Positions 1 to 7,669 of a stretch of DNA of 20,659 bases are shown piece after piece. Position numbers and translations under genes: made by a program. How positions within the stretch are numbered: the stretch's first letter is position 1; each line of letters begins with the position of its first letter. Below the pieces are notes generated by a model that was not told the origin of the DNA, did not search any database, and was given only the letters and a program-made list of their open reading frames with translations. Source of the stretch: a virus; IMG/VR virus record IMGVR_UViG_3300047463_000283, positions 1 to 20,659 of that record. One strand, written 5' to 3'.

Positions 1-23
1 ATATCTTTTAGATTTAGTGCCAT
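1..23 (-). CDS. 5' end of a leftward gene (partial, 7 codons)
   Basis: Only the first codons are inside the window (MALNLKD, continuing past base 1). The call rests on the initiation signals: ATG at 23-21, a strong Shine-Dalgarno AAAGGAGG at 39-32 eight bases upstream, and a late-type box GATAAATA at 103-96. The leader between box and start holds a 9-bp stem-loop (63-88). The gene follows the 525-aa unknown gene in the same direction. In T4-like phages this region would carry prohead or capsid genes, but seven residues do not allow an identification. Confidence 0.7.
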
Positions 24-62
24 TTTATGTGCCTCCTTTATGTGCCTAAATTGAGATAAAGA

Positions 63-88
63 CTCTAGCGAAGATTCCCTCGCTAGAG
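63..88 (-). promoter_or_regulatory. Stem-loop in the 5' leader of the gene starting at 23
   Basis: Perfect 9-bp inverted repeat: CTCTAGCGA (63-71) and TCGCTAGAG (80-88), with an 8-base loop. If the late box at 103-96 starts transcription at about 90, the hairpin begins two bases from the mRNA 5' end, a position where stem-loops are known to protect bacterial transcripts from decay. Read leftward it is followed by TCTTTATC, so a weak terminator is an alternative, but the promoter lies upstream of it. Confidence 0.5.
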
Positions 89-95
89 ACAATAC

Positions 96-103
96 TATTT
101 ATC
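96..103 (-). promoter_or_regulatory. Late-type promoter box GATAAATA
   Basis: GATAAATA on the minus strand, one mismatch from the T4 late box TATAAATA. It lies between the 525-aa gene (ends 144) and the next leftward gene (starts 23). The predicted start of transcription is about base 90. The same octamer recurs in front of several other structural genes in the window. Confidence 0.6.
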
Positions 104-124
104 ACGGAGGACAAAAGCAAATAT

Positions 125-183
125 GTTTGGGCAGATTTTTTTATTAAATTCCGGAAAGTTTTTTAATCCTGCCCAAACTTTCC
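125..183 (-). repeat. Two overlapping, mutually exclusive inverted repeats
   Basis: Pair A: GTTTGGGCAG (125-134) with CTGCCCAAAC (169-178), 10 bp, 34-base loop. Pair B: GGAAAGTTT (153-161) with AAACTTTCC (175-183), 9 bp, 13-base loop. They share bases 175-178, so both cannot fully form at once. They cover the last codons and stop of the 525-aa gene. There is no clean T-run on either side, so this is not called a terminator. Confidence 0.5.
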
Positions 184-1721
184 ATAAGGTGTTGATCTGT
201 CTGGACTTCTGGAATTTCTGGTTCAGGTGTTTCTTCTACCACATCCACAGACTCAGTATTCATAGCCTGATAATCATCGTGATCAATATATAAATCACTG
301 TCAGGGTCATAGTATTTGCCCTCTTTGGGGTCATAATACACGGTCTTGCCAGCCTTGGTCATAAATGGACCTTCTAAACCCTTACGCTCACCATATCTTT
401 CAGTGTCAACGGGCTTGGTATATGACCAGCCTTCATCGGTTTCTTCTTCACTGAAGATTGATTCGGGTGTATAACTATCAAGATATTCTTCCAGTTCCTG
501 CTCTTCGGGAATGGTATCTGTTTCTGTAAAGTTCAGGCTGCTGGCAATTGCTTCTCTCACCAGAGCAATGTCTTCATTACTGGGCTTGATATTATTGGCA
601 AGCATTTCTGCAATTTCATTCAAGCGTGCTGCTGTGTGTGCATTAGCACAGGCATCAGCCAATTCACTGATTTGCCAGTGTAGTCTTTCCAAAACTTCTT
701 TATCACCCGGAACAGCACTGATATTTGGGCGGCGATTCCAGGTGAATGCAACTGGTTCTGGTTCCATATTCACGCCAGTGAGATACTTGGCAGCAGTGCC
801 CAAATCACTCCATTGTGGGTCATCTCCACCACAACTGCATTTTTCAGCCAGAATTTGCAGGATATTGGCAGTAGCAGTTTCATCAAGAATTACACTCTGG
901 CTACCAGCAAGAATTGACTCAGCATTAGCATAGGTTTTTGGTCCAGCAACACCACGCATACTTTTATTAATACCATCCATTTTTTCACGCAGGCAAACAA
1001 TCCATTCACTTACCACCTGACGCTGACGCATAAAATGAGCGGCACGACGCAGACTAACATAATCACCAGCAAGTGTCTTGATGCTTTCTGCAATTGTATC
1101 ACTGTTGGTGCCACCTTTACTGATGTGTCTGGCAAATGCTCTCGCACCAGCAATATAGGCGTGAGGGAATGCAAATCTTTCACCCAGGGCATTTTCAACA
1201 AATATGGCACGAATATGACGAGTTCTGGCACCGTGCTTTTCTTCATTAACAACATCTGTATGACGGATAATCAAGCGTGCTTCACCAATTCTCTGGAAAC
1301 TGCTTCTGGTGGTTCCAGTTAGTTTGCTAACATCTTTGCTTTCTTTAATATTATGCACGGCTTCCTCCCTTGGGTCTATTGCGTGGTCAAACACTTGCCA
1401 AACTGTTTTTATACCTTCTCGTTGTCCAACTGTTTTACGAATTAAATTTCTTACTCGATAAACCTGTTCAAAATCTCCATCTTCTTTTAGTTCTGGAGTT
1501 TTGATATTGATATAACTGCTTTGACCTTCATCGTGAACTGCTACCAGGATAGTAAAATCATCCAGTTCTGGATTTTTACTACTAAATGTAGCAAAGAATC
1601 TGGTGCCCTTTTCTGGGTCTATGGTTTCATTGCCTCGGGCATCATACATAACAAGGTTTTTTGCACTGCCTTTGACAATTGCATAAATCTTGTCGGAAAT
1701 TATTTTCCAGTTGAAACTCAT
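144..1721 (-). CDS. Uncharacterised 525-aa phage protein
   Basis: I do not recognise an assigned function. The N-terminal two thirds look globular and mixed alpha/beta. A stretch around residues 175-215 (FVENALGERFAFPHAYIAGA, then ARAFARHISKGG) is the most conserved-looking part and resembles unnamed proteins of large aquatic myoviruses. Residues about 400-510 are acidic and low in complexity, with Tyr/Asp-rich segments (YYDPKEGKYYDPDSD). There is no signal peptide or membrane segment. The start is supported by GGAG at 1731-1728, six bases before ATG, and by a late-like box GCTAAATA at 1752-1745. It lies directly downstream of terL and upstream of another late gene, which suggests a virion or head-assembly protein; this is inference from context only. 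Confidence 0.85.
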   Translation of the reverse strand: MSFNWKIISDKIYAIVKGSAKNLVMYDARGNETIDPEKGTRFFATFSSKNPELDDFTILVAVHDEGQSSYINIKTPELKEDGDFEQVYRVRNLIRKTVGQREGIKTVWQVFDHAIDPREEAVHNIKESKDVSKLTGTTRSSFQRIGEARLIIRHTDVVNEEKHGARTRHIRAIFVENALGERFAFPHAYIAGARAFARHISKGGTNSDTIAESIKTLAGDYVSLRRAAHFMRQRQVVSEWIVCLREKMDGINKSMRGVAGPKTYANAESILAGSQSVILDETATANILQILAEKCSCGGDDPQWSDLGTAAKYLTGVNMEPEPVAFTWNRRPNISAVPGDKEVLERLHWQISELADACANAHTAARLNEIAEMLANNIKPSNEDIALVREAIASSLNFTETDTIPEEQELEEYLDSYTPESIFSEEETDEGWSYTKPVDTERYGERKGLEGPFMTKAGKTVYYDPKEGKYYDPDSDLYIDHDDYQAMNTESVDVVEETPEPEIPEVQTDQHLMESLGRIKKLSGI

Positions 1722-1744
1722 TATAGACTCCAGAATCAGTATTA

Positions 1745-1752
1745 TATTTAGC
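1745..1752 (-). promoter_or_regulatory. Late-type promoter box GCTAAATA (weaker match)
   Basis: GCTAAATA matches the T4 late box at 6 of 8 positions. It sits in the 41-base gap between terL (ends 1763) and the 525-aa gene (starts 1721), with GGAG downstream of the predicted transcription start at about 1739. It is weaker than the GATAAATA copies, so confidence is moderate. Confidence 0.4.
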
Positions 1753-1762
1753 CGCAGAACGG

Positions 1763-4342
1763 TTAATTAATCATAATGCTGAATGGTAGTGGATCTCTGG
1801 CTTCACCTTCTGTGTCATCAAACACATCCCGCATCAGTTCGCCCACACGGTCATCCCAGTTTGTAACCATCTGCATTAGACGCACACACAGTATGGTGCT
1901 CATTACACAGTCATCGTGCTCACCAGTTTTGGCTTTGAATCCATCTCCTGTTGCTACGAAAAACTTTAATTGTTTCACCAGCATTTTGCTGCGTATATGC
2001 AGTTTATTGCTTTCAATCAAACTCTTTAATTTTGCACACGCTGCTGCTTTTGTTCTGCCGTTGGTGTTCAATCCACGACGAATTCTCACCATACCAGTTT
2101 TTCTGGGTTCATTCAGTAACTGTCCCTGGAAATTTTCTTCGCCAATATCCAGGATAGTTTGCAGTGCAGCCTCACCCATTGTATTGTTTTCAAATGTATA
2201 ATAGATTTCCGGCTCGCCCTTTTGTCCGGCTTTTTTACAATCCTCGTGTATCTTGGCAATGGTATTTTGAAGTATTCTCACCTGCTGTGGAATGGGTGTT
2301 CTATTACTGGTCCATTCTGCTACTTGAACCATATCAGGCAGGCTCCAGACCTCTATCGCAGCATAGTCTTTGCCAACTCCCTGACTTGGGTCAAGACTTA
2401 CAAGATATGTTTTACCAGCGGCTGGCTTTTCATACCATCTTACATCAGCGGTTCTGTAGATAGGGTCTACACCTCGCATTCTTTGTAGAGCCATACTGCT
2501 TATGAGAGTGCTTTCTTCACCGGCAAAGATGCACTCGTATTCTCGTTGAAATTTTTCAGCACCAATCTTGGCTCGCTCAGTTTCTGCCCATTCATCATCT
2601 CTGCCAGGCACATCGCTGTAGTGGGCACTGAAACTTTTGAAACCATTCACACCGATCCCGTCTGGTCTTTCATTACCACGCTCATCTATGGTGTTGATAG
2701 CACCCAACCAGATTTGTGCAAACATATCTTCATCACTGGCAGGAGTGGATGTAATGATGCATTTACCACCGGTTGCAAGTGTTGGCGACATTGCCGTCCA
2801 GAATTCACTGGCCACCCTGGGTTTAACGAACGCAAACTCGTCTAGATATAATAAACTGATACTCATACCGCGACCACTATCTGGTGTAGTAGTTGTGGCA
2901 ACAATTCTACTGCCATTATCAAACCGAATACTGGTAACATTGTATTCAACAACACCACAACGAATTGTATTGGGCATTTCTTCATAAGCGTATTTGATAC
3001 GCATCATAATTTCACTGGCTGCCTTGAATTTGTTAGCAGCAATCAACACCGTGACATCATCGTGGAACATAGCATACCATAGCAAATAGCCTGCTGCAGT
3101 GGTGGTGTTGTGGGTTGGCACCATAGTTTTTCCGCAAAGAAAAAGATGGCGTTCATCACTAACCTGTATACAACGCACAGGCACACTTTCAACGGGAATA
3201 ATGTCAGTAATATATAAGCGTGTGTTTTTGGGATGATTATGGGCTTTATGCAGTCTTGTTAATTTTCTGTTTAATCTAACAACATCGAAGGTGTTTGTGG
3301 TGAATACCAAAATATTATAAATCTGCCCATTTACAGTTTTCTTTCTGTGGCGACTCTTAATTCCAAGGCTTGAAAGCAGTTCTCTAACTTGTAGTATAAG
3401 AGTTTCATTCTTTTGATAAAATTCACAGTGTCCACCTGGATCAATACTTCCATCTGTATCCATTAACCCCTGTAATAGTTCTAATCTTTGTTGAATTGAA
3501 CCACGAAGATAAGATTGTGGAATGTGTTTATTTTTAAGGACACCTAGTTGCCTTAATAGGGGTCTAATACCATAAATGGTTCTGATGTGACTATTAGTGC
3601 TGTTAATTCTTGGCTTACTCAGTGTATATCCATCCACTTGTATGAATTGGGAAATTTCTTCATCATCTATAACAGATTGTGTATATCGTCCATCATAACT
3701 ATTTCCATCACCAAGCCATACTCCAAGAGTATATGGTTTAATCAATAGTTCTTGTTCAGGTAATTCAACTGCTTCCCCAGTCTCAATATACATACGACGA
3801 TTTTCTTGTGGGTTAGAAAACAGATATTCCCATATTTCTTCAGTTGTTCTTGTCTGTCGCTTCTTGGACCAATAGGAAGAAGTAACTTCCCATAAATGCT
3901 CTGCATCTGCGACAACTATCTCTCCATTATCAAACTTAACCTGATAACATTTTCTGTCATACATAATTTCGGTTGCAAATGTAACAGTGGTTGGTTTTCC
4001 CGTTGCACCTAAAATTTGGTCACCAACTTTAATATCACCCATGGTTGTCCAACCAGACGGTGTAGGAATTGGTGTATCCAGAGACAGTGCCTTGCCACTC
4101 TGCCTAGGTATCATTGCCACAGTATTTTTATACTGCCAATAGGTTTTTACTAGGTCTCGTTGAAACTCATAGGCAGTAAATGGTTGTCTGCCCCGTGTAG
4201 GATGTTGTATATACATGTGGTTCTCCATGAAATACAGAGGGTCCTTCATGCATTTGCTAAATTCTATCAATTCTTGTTGTGTATATGAGACTTTCATACC
4301 TGCTGGTTTAAGTTTTTGAAAGTCTGTGGTATTTTTTGCCAT
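1763..4342 (-). CDS. terL: Terminase large subunit (gp17/TerL) containing an intein
   Basis: This is the DNA-packaging motor ATPase and headful nuclease. The reading frame is 859 residues; removing the intein (85-412) leaves 531, near the size of aquatic T4-like gp17 and shorter than T4's 610. The Walker A PRQSGK ends at K84 and resumes as TTTAAG at T413. Walker B is LLYLDEF, with D501 and E502. The coupling motif is IITSTPAS (529-536). RNase H-like nuclease residues are D651 (SLDPSQG), E718 (TFENN) and D810/D811 (EHDDC), matching the acidic triad of T4 gp17. The start has GAGG upstream, overlapping the stop of the Usg-like gene at 4350, so translation may be coupled. TerS lies further upstream in the same leftward run. 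Packaging would require intein splicing because the P-loop is split. Confidence 0.97.
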   Translation of the reverse strand: MAKNTTDFQKLKPAGMKVSYTQQELIEFSKCMKDPLYFMENHMYIQHPTRGRQPFTAYEFQRDLVKTYWQYKNTVAMIPRQSGKALSLDTPIPTPSGWTTMGDIKVGDQILGATGKPTTVTFATEIMYDRKCYQVKFDNGEIVVADAEHLWEVTSSYWSKKRQTRTTEEIWEYLFSNPQENRRMYIETGEAVELPEQELLIKPYTLGVWLGDGNSYDGRYTQSVIDDEEISQFIQVDGYTLSKPRINSTNSHIRTIYGIRPLLRQLGVLKNKHIPQSYLRGSIQQRLELLQGLMDTDGSIDPGGHCEFYQKNETLILQVRELLSSLGIKSRHRKKTVNGQIYNILVFTTNTFDVVRLNRKLTRLHKAHNHPKNTRLYITDIIPVESVPVRCIQVSDERHLFLCGKTMVPTHNTTTAAGYLLWYAMFHDDVTVLIAANKFKAASEIMMRIKYAYEEMPNTIRCGVVEYNVTSIRFDNGSRIVATTTTPDSGRGMSISLLYLDEFAFVKPRVASEFWTAMSPTLATGGKCIITSTPASDEDMFAQIWLGAINTIDERGNERPDGIGVNGFKSFSAHYSDVPGRDDEWAETERAKIGAEKFQREYECIFAGEESTLISSMALQRMRGVDPIYRTADVRWYEKPAAGKTYLVSLDPSQGVGKDYAAIEVWSLPDMVQVAEWTSNRTPIPQQVRILQNTIAKIHEDCKKAGQKGEPEIYYTFENNTMGEAALQTILDIGEENFQGQLLNEPRKTGMVRIRRGLNTNGRTKAAACAKLKSLIESNKLHIRSKMLVKQLKFFVATGDGFKAKTGEHDDCVMSTILCVRLMQMVTNWDDRVGELMRDVFDDTEGEARDPLPFSIMIN
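3107..4090 (-). mobile_element. Intein with LAGLIDADG homing endonuclease, class 3 type, in the TerL P-loop
   Basis: In-frame insert of 328 residues (A85-N412 of the TerL frame). It starts ALSLDTPIPTPSGW with Ala at position 1 instead of Cys or Ser, continues with the block A pattern (IKVGDQILG), and ends VPTHN before extein Thr413. Block B has H149-L-W151. Block F has Cys391 (VRCIQV). Together W151, C391 and T413 make the Trp/Cys/Thr signature that defines class 3 inteins, which start splicing from the internal Cys rather than residue 1. Two dodecapeptide motifs, LGVWLGDG (206-213) and LLQGLMDTDG (289-298), mark a LAGLIDADG endonuclease with apparently intact acidic residues. The insertion falls between K84 and T413 of Walker A, a typical highly conserved ATPase site. 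Confidence 0.93.
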
Positions 4343-4349
4343 TAGTTCC

Positions 4350-4595
4350 TCAATTCAGCGAGATTATACTATCCACTGAACGATAAGATTTAGCATAACC
4401 TCCTGATATACTTATCAAGACTTCACTAATAACTGCATCTATATTATATTGCCAATGTTGTAAAAAGCGGTGTGTTTTATATAATTCTGGAATTCTATCA
4501 TCAAATCCCCAACTAAACTCCTGTAATAAACTGGGATAGTCTGGTAAAAAGTAAATGACTTTTAATAATACAGGTTTAGTTGTAGTGATTAACAT
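4350..4595 (-). CDS. usg: Usg-like small protein
   Basis: An 81-residue protein. Residues 14-60 follow the pattern I know for the Usg family: Y-x-x-PDYPSLLQ-x-F-x-W, then D-x-x-P, then FLQHW, then ID-x-x-I-x-x-V. Usg proteins are small, of unknown function, found mainly in alphaproteobacteria and originally named for a gene upstream of trpF. The family match is by eye, from memory. The start is supported by AGGAAGGAAA about nine bases before ATG. The stop (4350-4352) lies seven bases before the terL ATG and overlaps its Shine-Dalgarno, so the two are probably translated together. The last 20 or so residues are not typical of the family. No role in packaging is known; position alone suggests a link to terL. 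Confidence 0.8.
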   Translation of the reverse strand: MLITTTKPVLLKVIYFLPDYPSLLQEFSWGFDDRIPELYKTHRFLQHWQYNIDAVISEVLISISGGYAKSYRSVDSIISLN

Positions 4596-4635
4596 GATAG
4601 AGTTTCCTTCCTTTCTTACAGGTTCCGGGACTCCA

Positions 4636-5655
4636 TCATGCGAATAAGTCCCTGACTTTTTCTAATCCGGTCAAGATTTTTTTCCGGTCTTGTTCTGCTC
4701 GTTCTTTGGCAGCAGGTGTTTCTGCTTTGTCTCGCTTGGCTGCTTCAAGGTCTTTCATAGCCTTGGCTTGATAAATGTTCCAGAATTTTTGGAGAAATTC
4801 AGTTGCATTACTGTAATGAGCCAGATCACCACGACCAAACATGCCGTTCATTTCAAAACTATATGCCAGACCTTTTACACCATTGACTAAATTGCTGATT
4901 TTTACATCTTGTAGATCTTTGCCAGGATGTTTTGCCAGTAGTGGATGAATTTTTGGGTCGGTGATTTTTTCTACAGCACACTCATGGTCAAAAATATCAC
5001 GAATGAAAGTTTCTGGATTTTTGGTTAGAGTTTCTAATTCGTAATTTGTTCTTGTAGTAGTAAATGGTTGCTTTATACCACCCCTGCTTTTAAATTGAAC
5101 ACCGCTGTATTGGATGCTCATCTTTAACAATTCACCAAGAACACTATAGATATTGCCATGCAGGGCACCTTTTACCCCACGCTCGGGGATTGCACGAGCA
5201 CTGCCCCAGCCTGCTATATCAGGAGTGTGTGGCATCAAATCAATCTGCACCCAGTCATCTGTGCCCACTTTCATAATTGGATGACCTGCTGTGCTTTCTG
5301 GATGTATATATGGTGGATGAACTTGCTTCACAAACTCATCTGCAAGATTATACCAAAATGCTTGTTTTTGGCTTTGACTTTTATCAGCAAGAGATTCAAT
5401 CTCTGGCACAACAATTTGCAGGTCAATATCGCCATATACTTTATCTTGAGGATCAACATGATGATATGCTGTTGAACCAGTAGGTGTGCCTAGTTTTGTT
5501 GGTGCTATGTTTCTCTTTGCCAGCCAACCGTTAAAGTCACGAACGAATTTTTCCGCCGTTTGTAGGGCTGATTTAACTATACCAGGGGTAATTACTGTGC
5601 CCTGTGTAATTTTGTTAGCCCAGCCACCCTCACAGATGATTTCACGAATCAGCAT
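4636..5655 (-). CDS. DNA polymerase beta-type nucleotidyltransferase-like protein
   Basis: A 339-residue protein. It carries the core signature of the pol-beta nucleotidyltransferase superfamily: G60-S61 (GTPTGST), then YGDIDLQIV with D76 and D78, then a third acidic residue D139 in WVQIDLM. All three metal-binding carboxylates are present, so it is probably active on an NTP. Substrate cannot be told; the superfamily includes tRNA-modifying, antibiotic-modifying, second-messenger-making and toxin-type enzymes. The C-terminal 35 residues are a charged helix (many K/E/A). No good Shine-Dalgarno is visible, but ATG lies one base after the stop of the upstream 244-aa gene, so coupling is likely. 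Position between virion-type genes and usg/terL suggests a role in assembly or host takeover, which is speculative. Confidence 0.85.
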   Translation of the reverse strand: MLIREIICEGGWANKITQGTVITPGIVKSALQTAEKFVRDFNGWLAKRNIAPTKLGTPTGSTAYHHVDPQDKVYGDIDLQIVVPEIESLADKSQSQKQAFWYNLADEFVKQVHPPYIHPESTAGHPIMKVGTDDWVQIDLMPHTPDIAGWGSARAIPERGVKGALHGNIYSVLGELLKMSIQYSGVQFKSRGGIKQPFTTTRTNYELETLTKNPETFIRDIFDHECAVEKITDPKIHPLLAKHPGKDLQDVKISNLVNGVKGLAYSFEMNGMFGRGDLAHYSNATEFLQKFWNIYQAKAMKDLEAAKRDKAETPAAKERAEQDRKKILTGLEKVRDLFA

Positions 5656-5656
5656 A

Positions 5657-6391
5657 TTATTTAAAGGCGTGTTGCCTTACAATAGTGCTCATAGGACTAT
5701 GACTACCATCATCAACAGGCTCTTTATCACTGAGTGGGTCTTTGTCAAAACTTGGCTTGGTGGGGTCGCTTAATGGACTCATTACACCATCATCATTTTC
5801 TCTATCCGCTTCAGCAAGATATTGCTCATACTGTGTGAGAAGATGAGAATGTAGTTCTTGAATTAGTCCATTATCACCAGGACTGCCCTTGATTCTCTGT
5901 GGATTTTCAACTGCCTTCCATATCAGGTCTGGCTCGTCAATTTCTTCACCTTCATCCTTGAACTTCTTGTGACCATAGTCATATTCAGCCTGTGCCTCAT
6001 CTAAATCCAGACTTTCGGGAGATTCTGGTTCAGCCATATCCACAGGCTCTACAGTATCTAGTGGCTCATCGGCTGGAGGTGTGACTGGCTCAGCAACTGG
6101 AGCAGGCATTGGTGCCATACCAGCATTTTTACGCATGGTGTTTATGTCTCCCATGGCATCTGGTTCCACGGGTGAGATATCCAAGGGTTCTGCACTCATA
6201 TCAGCAACAGGCATAACAGCAGGGGCTGCAACATCAGCAGGAGCAGGTGATACTGCACCAGTCATAGTGCCTTTATATGGCTCTACAAGTCCTGCAAGTT
6301 GGGCAATACGTGCTACTTCATCGCTGTTTACACTCTGCACATTGATACTTGTGGTGTCACTGGTGACTGACAATTGATATTTGCGTTCCAT
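5657..6391 (-). CDS. Uncharacterised acidic Pro/Ala-rich phage protein (244 aa)
   Basis: Residues 1-40 look folded (ERKYQLSVTSDTTSINVQSV). Residues about 45-130 are a low-complexity, Ala/Pro/Val/Asp-rich linker. The C-terminal part is better ordered, with a conserved-looking stretch (YDYGHKKFKDEGEEID, then HSHLLTQYEQYLAEADREN) and a tail MSPLSDPTKPSFDKDP. This tail style recurs in aquatic T4-like phages in proteins of unknown function. An AAGGAA site precedes the ATG by about ten bases. It starts one base after the 262-aa gene and ends one base before the nucleotidyltransferase start. A head or neck accessory protein is possible; I cannot assign a function. Confidence 0.85.
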   Translation of the reverse strand: MERKYQLSVTSDTTSINVQSVNSDEVARIAQLAGLVEPYKGTMTGAVSPAPADVAAPAVMPVADMSAEPLDISPVEPDAMGDINTMRKNAGMAPMPAPVAEPVTPPADEPLDTVEPVDMAEPESPESLDLDEAQAEYDYGHKKFKDEGEEIDEPDLIWKAVENPQRIKGSPGDNGLIQELHSHLLTQYEQYLAEADRENDDGVMSPLSDPTKPSFDKDPLSDKEPVDDGSHSPMSTIVRQHAFK

Positions 6392-6392
6392 G

Positions 6393-7181
6393 TTAGTTCT
6401 TTCCTTTTGGCTGCACTGCCTGCTTTGCCTTGCCGGTCTTTGGGTCCTTGAAGAACATTACCTTGGGGATAGCATTATCGCTCATTGAGCCACGGCTATT
6501 GACATATTCATCATCAACGGGTGCAGTGTCACTGGTTTTTGTAGTTGGTTTTGGTGTATTGTATTGGGCATTAAAATCACTGGTATCCTGTATAGGCTGT
6601 CCAGGTTCAATATCTTCCATTTGCAGCCAACTAAAAAGAGGACTCTTTGGTTCAACGTGCATGCTTGGACGTTCTGCACTTACACCAGCCAGATATGACA
6701 GGAACTTTTTGTTATACTCATCACCAAACAAATCTTGGACAGGCGGCTGCTCTGCATCTTGATAGAATCTGTCTGTGCTTAAACGTGGGGCGTGTTCATC
6801 ACCTGCTTTCTCAGCAGCCTCCTGTTCTAAACGCTTCCAGGAATCATACTCACTATAGCGTTCTACAGGTTCATTTGCACCACGCACCACGATATACTTT
6901 TCAGGTATATTAGCACAGTGTCGGAGATCCTGCTGCAAAATATAGGATACGCAAGGTGTCCCAATAGTAAATGTCATCATATGCACATCTTTGTTTGGGA
7001 TGTCAATGAAATCTTTGTGATCTTCTTCTACTTTTTCTGGTGTAGAAATGGTCTTTAGGTCATATCTCTTCAGCCATTCACCAATTATCTGCACCTGTTC
7101 TTCGGTTGGTGCTTGTGAAAAACGTATCACATAATTGTGTTCTCTTGAGCTTTCTTCGAGATATTGTTTGAAATTTTTCAT
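6393..7181 (-). CDS. Uncharacterised phage protein (262 aa)
   Basis: It begins MKNFKQYLEE, an N-terminal style shared by many virion and scaffold proteins of aquatic T4-like phages. Residues 15-105 look like a compact mixed alpha/beta domain (YVIRFSQAPTEEQVQIIGEW); the C-terminal half is polar, Pro/Asp/Thr-rich and probably disordered, ending in a basic tail (KTGKAKQAVQPKGKN). The start is supported by AGGAG nine bases upstream and by a late-type box GATAAATA at 7211-7204 that overlaps the stop of terS. It heads the run of genes leading to terL. Function unknown. Confidence 0.85.
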   Translation of the reverse strand: MKNFKQYLEESSREHNYVIRFSQAPTEEQVQIIGEWLKRYDLKTISTPEKVEEDHKDFIDIPNKDVHMMTFTIGTPCVSYILQQDLRHCANIPEKYIVVRGANEPVERYSEYDSWKRLEQEAAEKAGDEHAPRLSTDRFYQDAEQPPVQDLFGDEYNKKFLSYLAGVSAERPSMHVEPKSPLFSWLQMEDIEPGQPIQDTSDFNAQYNTPKPTTKTSDTAPVDDEYVNSRGSMSDNAIPKVMFFKDPKTGKAKQAVQPKGKN

Positions 7182-7202
7182 ATTAGGCAGCTCCTGTGTT
7201 GT

Positions 7203-7664
7203 TTATTTATCATCACTACCCAGTTGGCGCAGATGTTTTAGGATTTCATTACGATCCAGGGCTACTGCAGTGCCTTCCACAGGCTTCTCGCTTGCATATG
7301 CACGGTCAAGTTTCATCTTGTCCAGTTGCAATCTCAGTAATTTTAGTTTCTTTTCCACCTTGTTATTTTTGGCATCCACGGCGATTTTCAGCATCTGACT
7401 AGAACTAGTAAAAATTTCACCTGCGTGACGAACTTCAACATTCATTCCCAATTCTTGTAGATCCTTATGTGCCTGAATGGCTAGCGTTGATAACTCATCC
7501 ATTTCAGCATCATGCTGATCATAGCCATCAATTTGATTAAACTGTTTTTCCAGGTCCTGTGCTTGTGCTAATGCTGCTTGAATATCATCTTCCGTGGTCT
7601 CAATAGCCTGATCAATTGGAGGTAAGTCCAGGATTTCTTCTAATTTTGTAAATTTATTACTCAT
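7203..7664 (-). CDS. terS: Terminase small subunit (gp16/TerS-like)
   Basis: 153 residues, close to T4 gp16 (164). It is almost entirely helical and charged. The central segment (VRHAGEIFTSSSQMLKIAVD) followed by a Lys/Leu heptad-like helix (KLKLLRLQLDKMKLD, about 105-120) fits the long antiparallel coiled-coil core of T4-type small terminases, which form rings that regulate the large subunit and recognise DNA. Acidic N terminus and extended C terminus also fit. It lies upstream of terL in the same direction, though four genes intervene, unlike T4 where the two are adjacent. There is no Shine-Dalgarno; a TTTAAATA box sits exactly five bases before ATG, predicting a leaderless late mRNA. Confidence 0.72.
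   Translation of the reverse strand: MSNKFTKLEEILDLPPIDQAIETTEDDIQAALAQAQDLEKQFNQIDGYDQHDAEMDELSTLAIQAHKDLQELGMNVEVRHAGEIFTSSSQMLKIAVDAKNNKVEKKLKLLRLQLDKMKLDRAYASEKPVEGTAVALDRNEILKHLRQLGSDDK
7204..7211 (-). promoter_or_regulatory. Late-type promoter box GATAAATA
   Basis: GATAAATA on the minus strand, overlapping the terS stop codon (7203-7205). The predicted transcription start is about 7198, giving a 17-base leader with AGGAG before the ATG at 7181. Confidence 0.55.
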
Positions 7665-7669
7665 AAAGG

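Noticed and set aside
122-301. Rightward ORF of about 60 codons with GGAGG upstream (101-110 region)
   Set aside because: It is antisense to the end of the 525-aa gene, its sequence is unlike a folded protein, and the GGAGG match is explained by the chance complement of a spacer. No support beyond one ribosome-site-like match.
511-933. Rightward 140-codon open frame
   Set aside because: It lies wholly antisense to a gene with clear start signals. Leu/Ser/Ala-rich composition is typical of a complementary-strand shadow.
1776-2987. Several rightward open frames opposite terL
   Set aside because: They mirror conserved terminase codons, have no ribosome sites and no recognisable motifs.
5653-5664. 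TTTAAATA near the nucleotidyltransferase start as a late promoter
   Set aside because: Only two bases separate it from the ATG, so transcription would start inside the gene; it also lies within the end of the upstream coding sequence.
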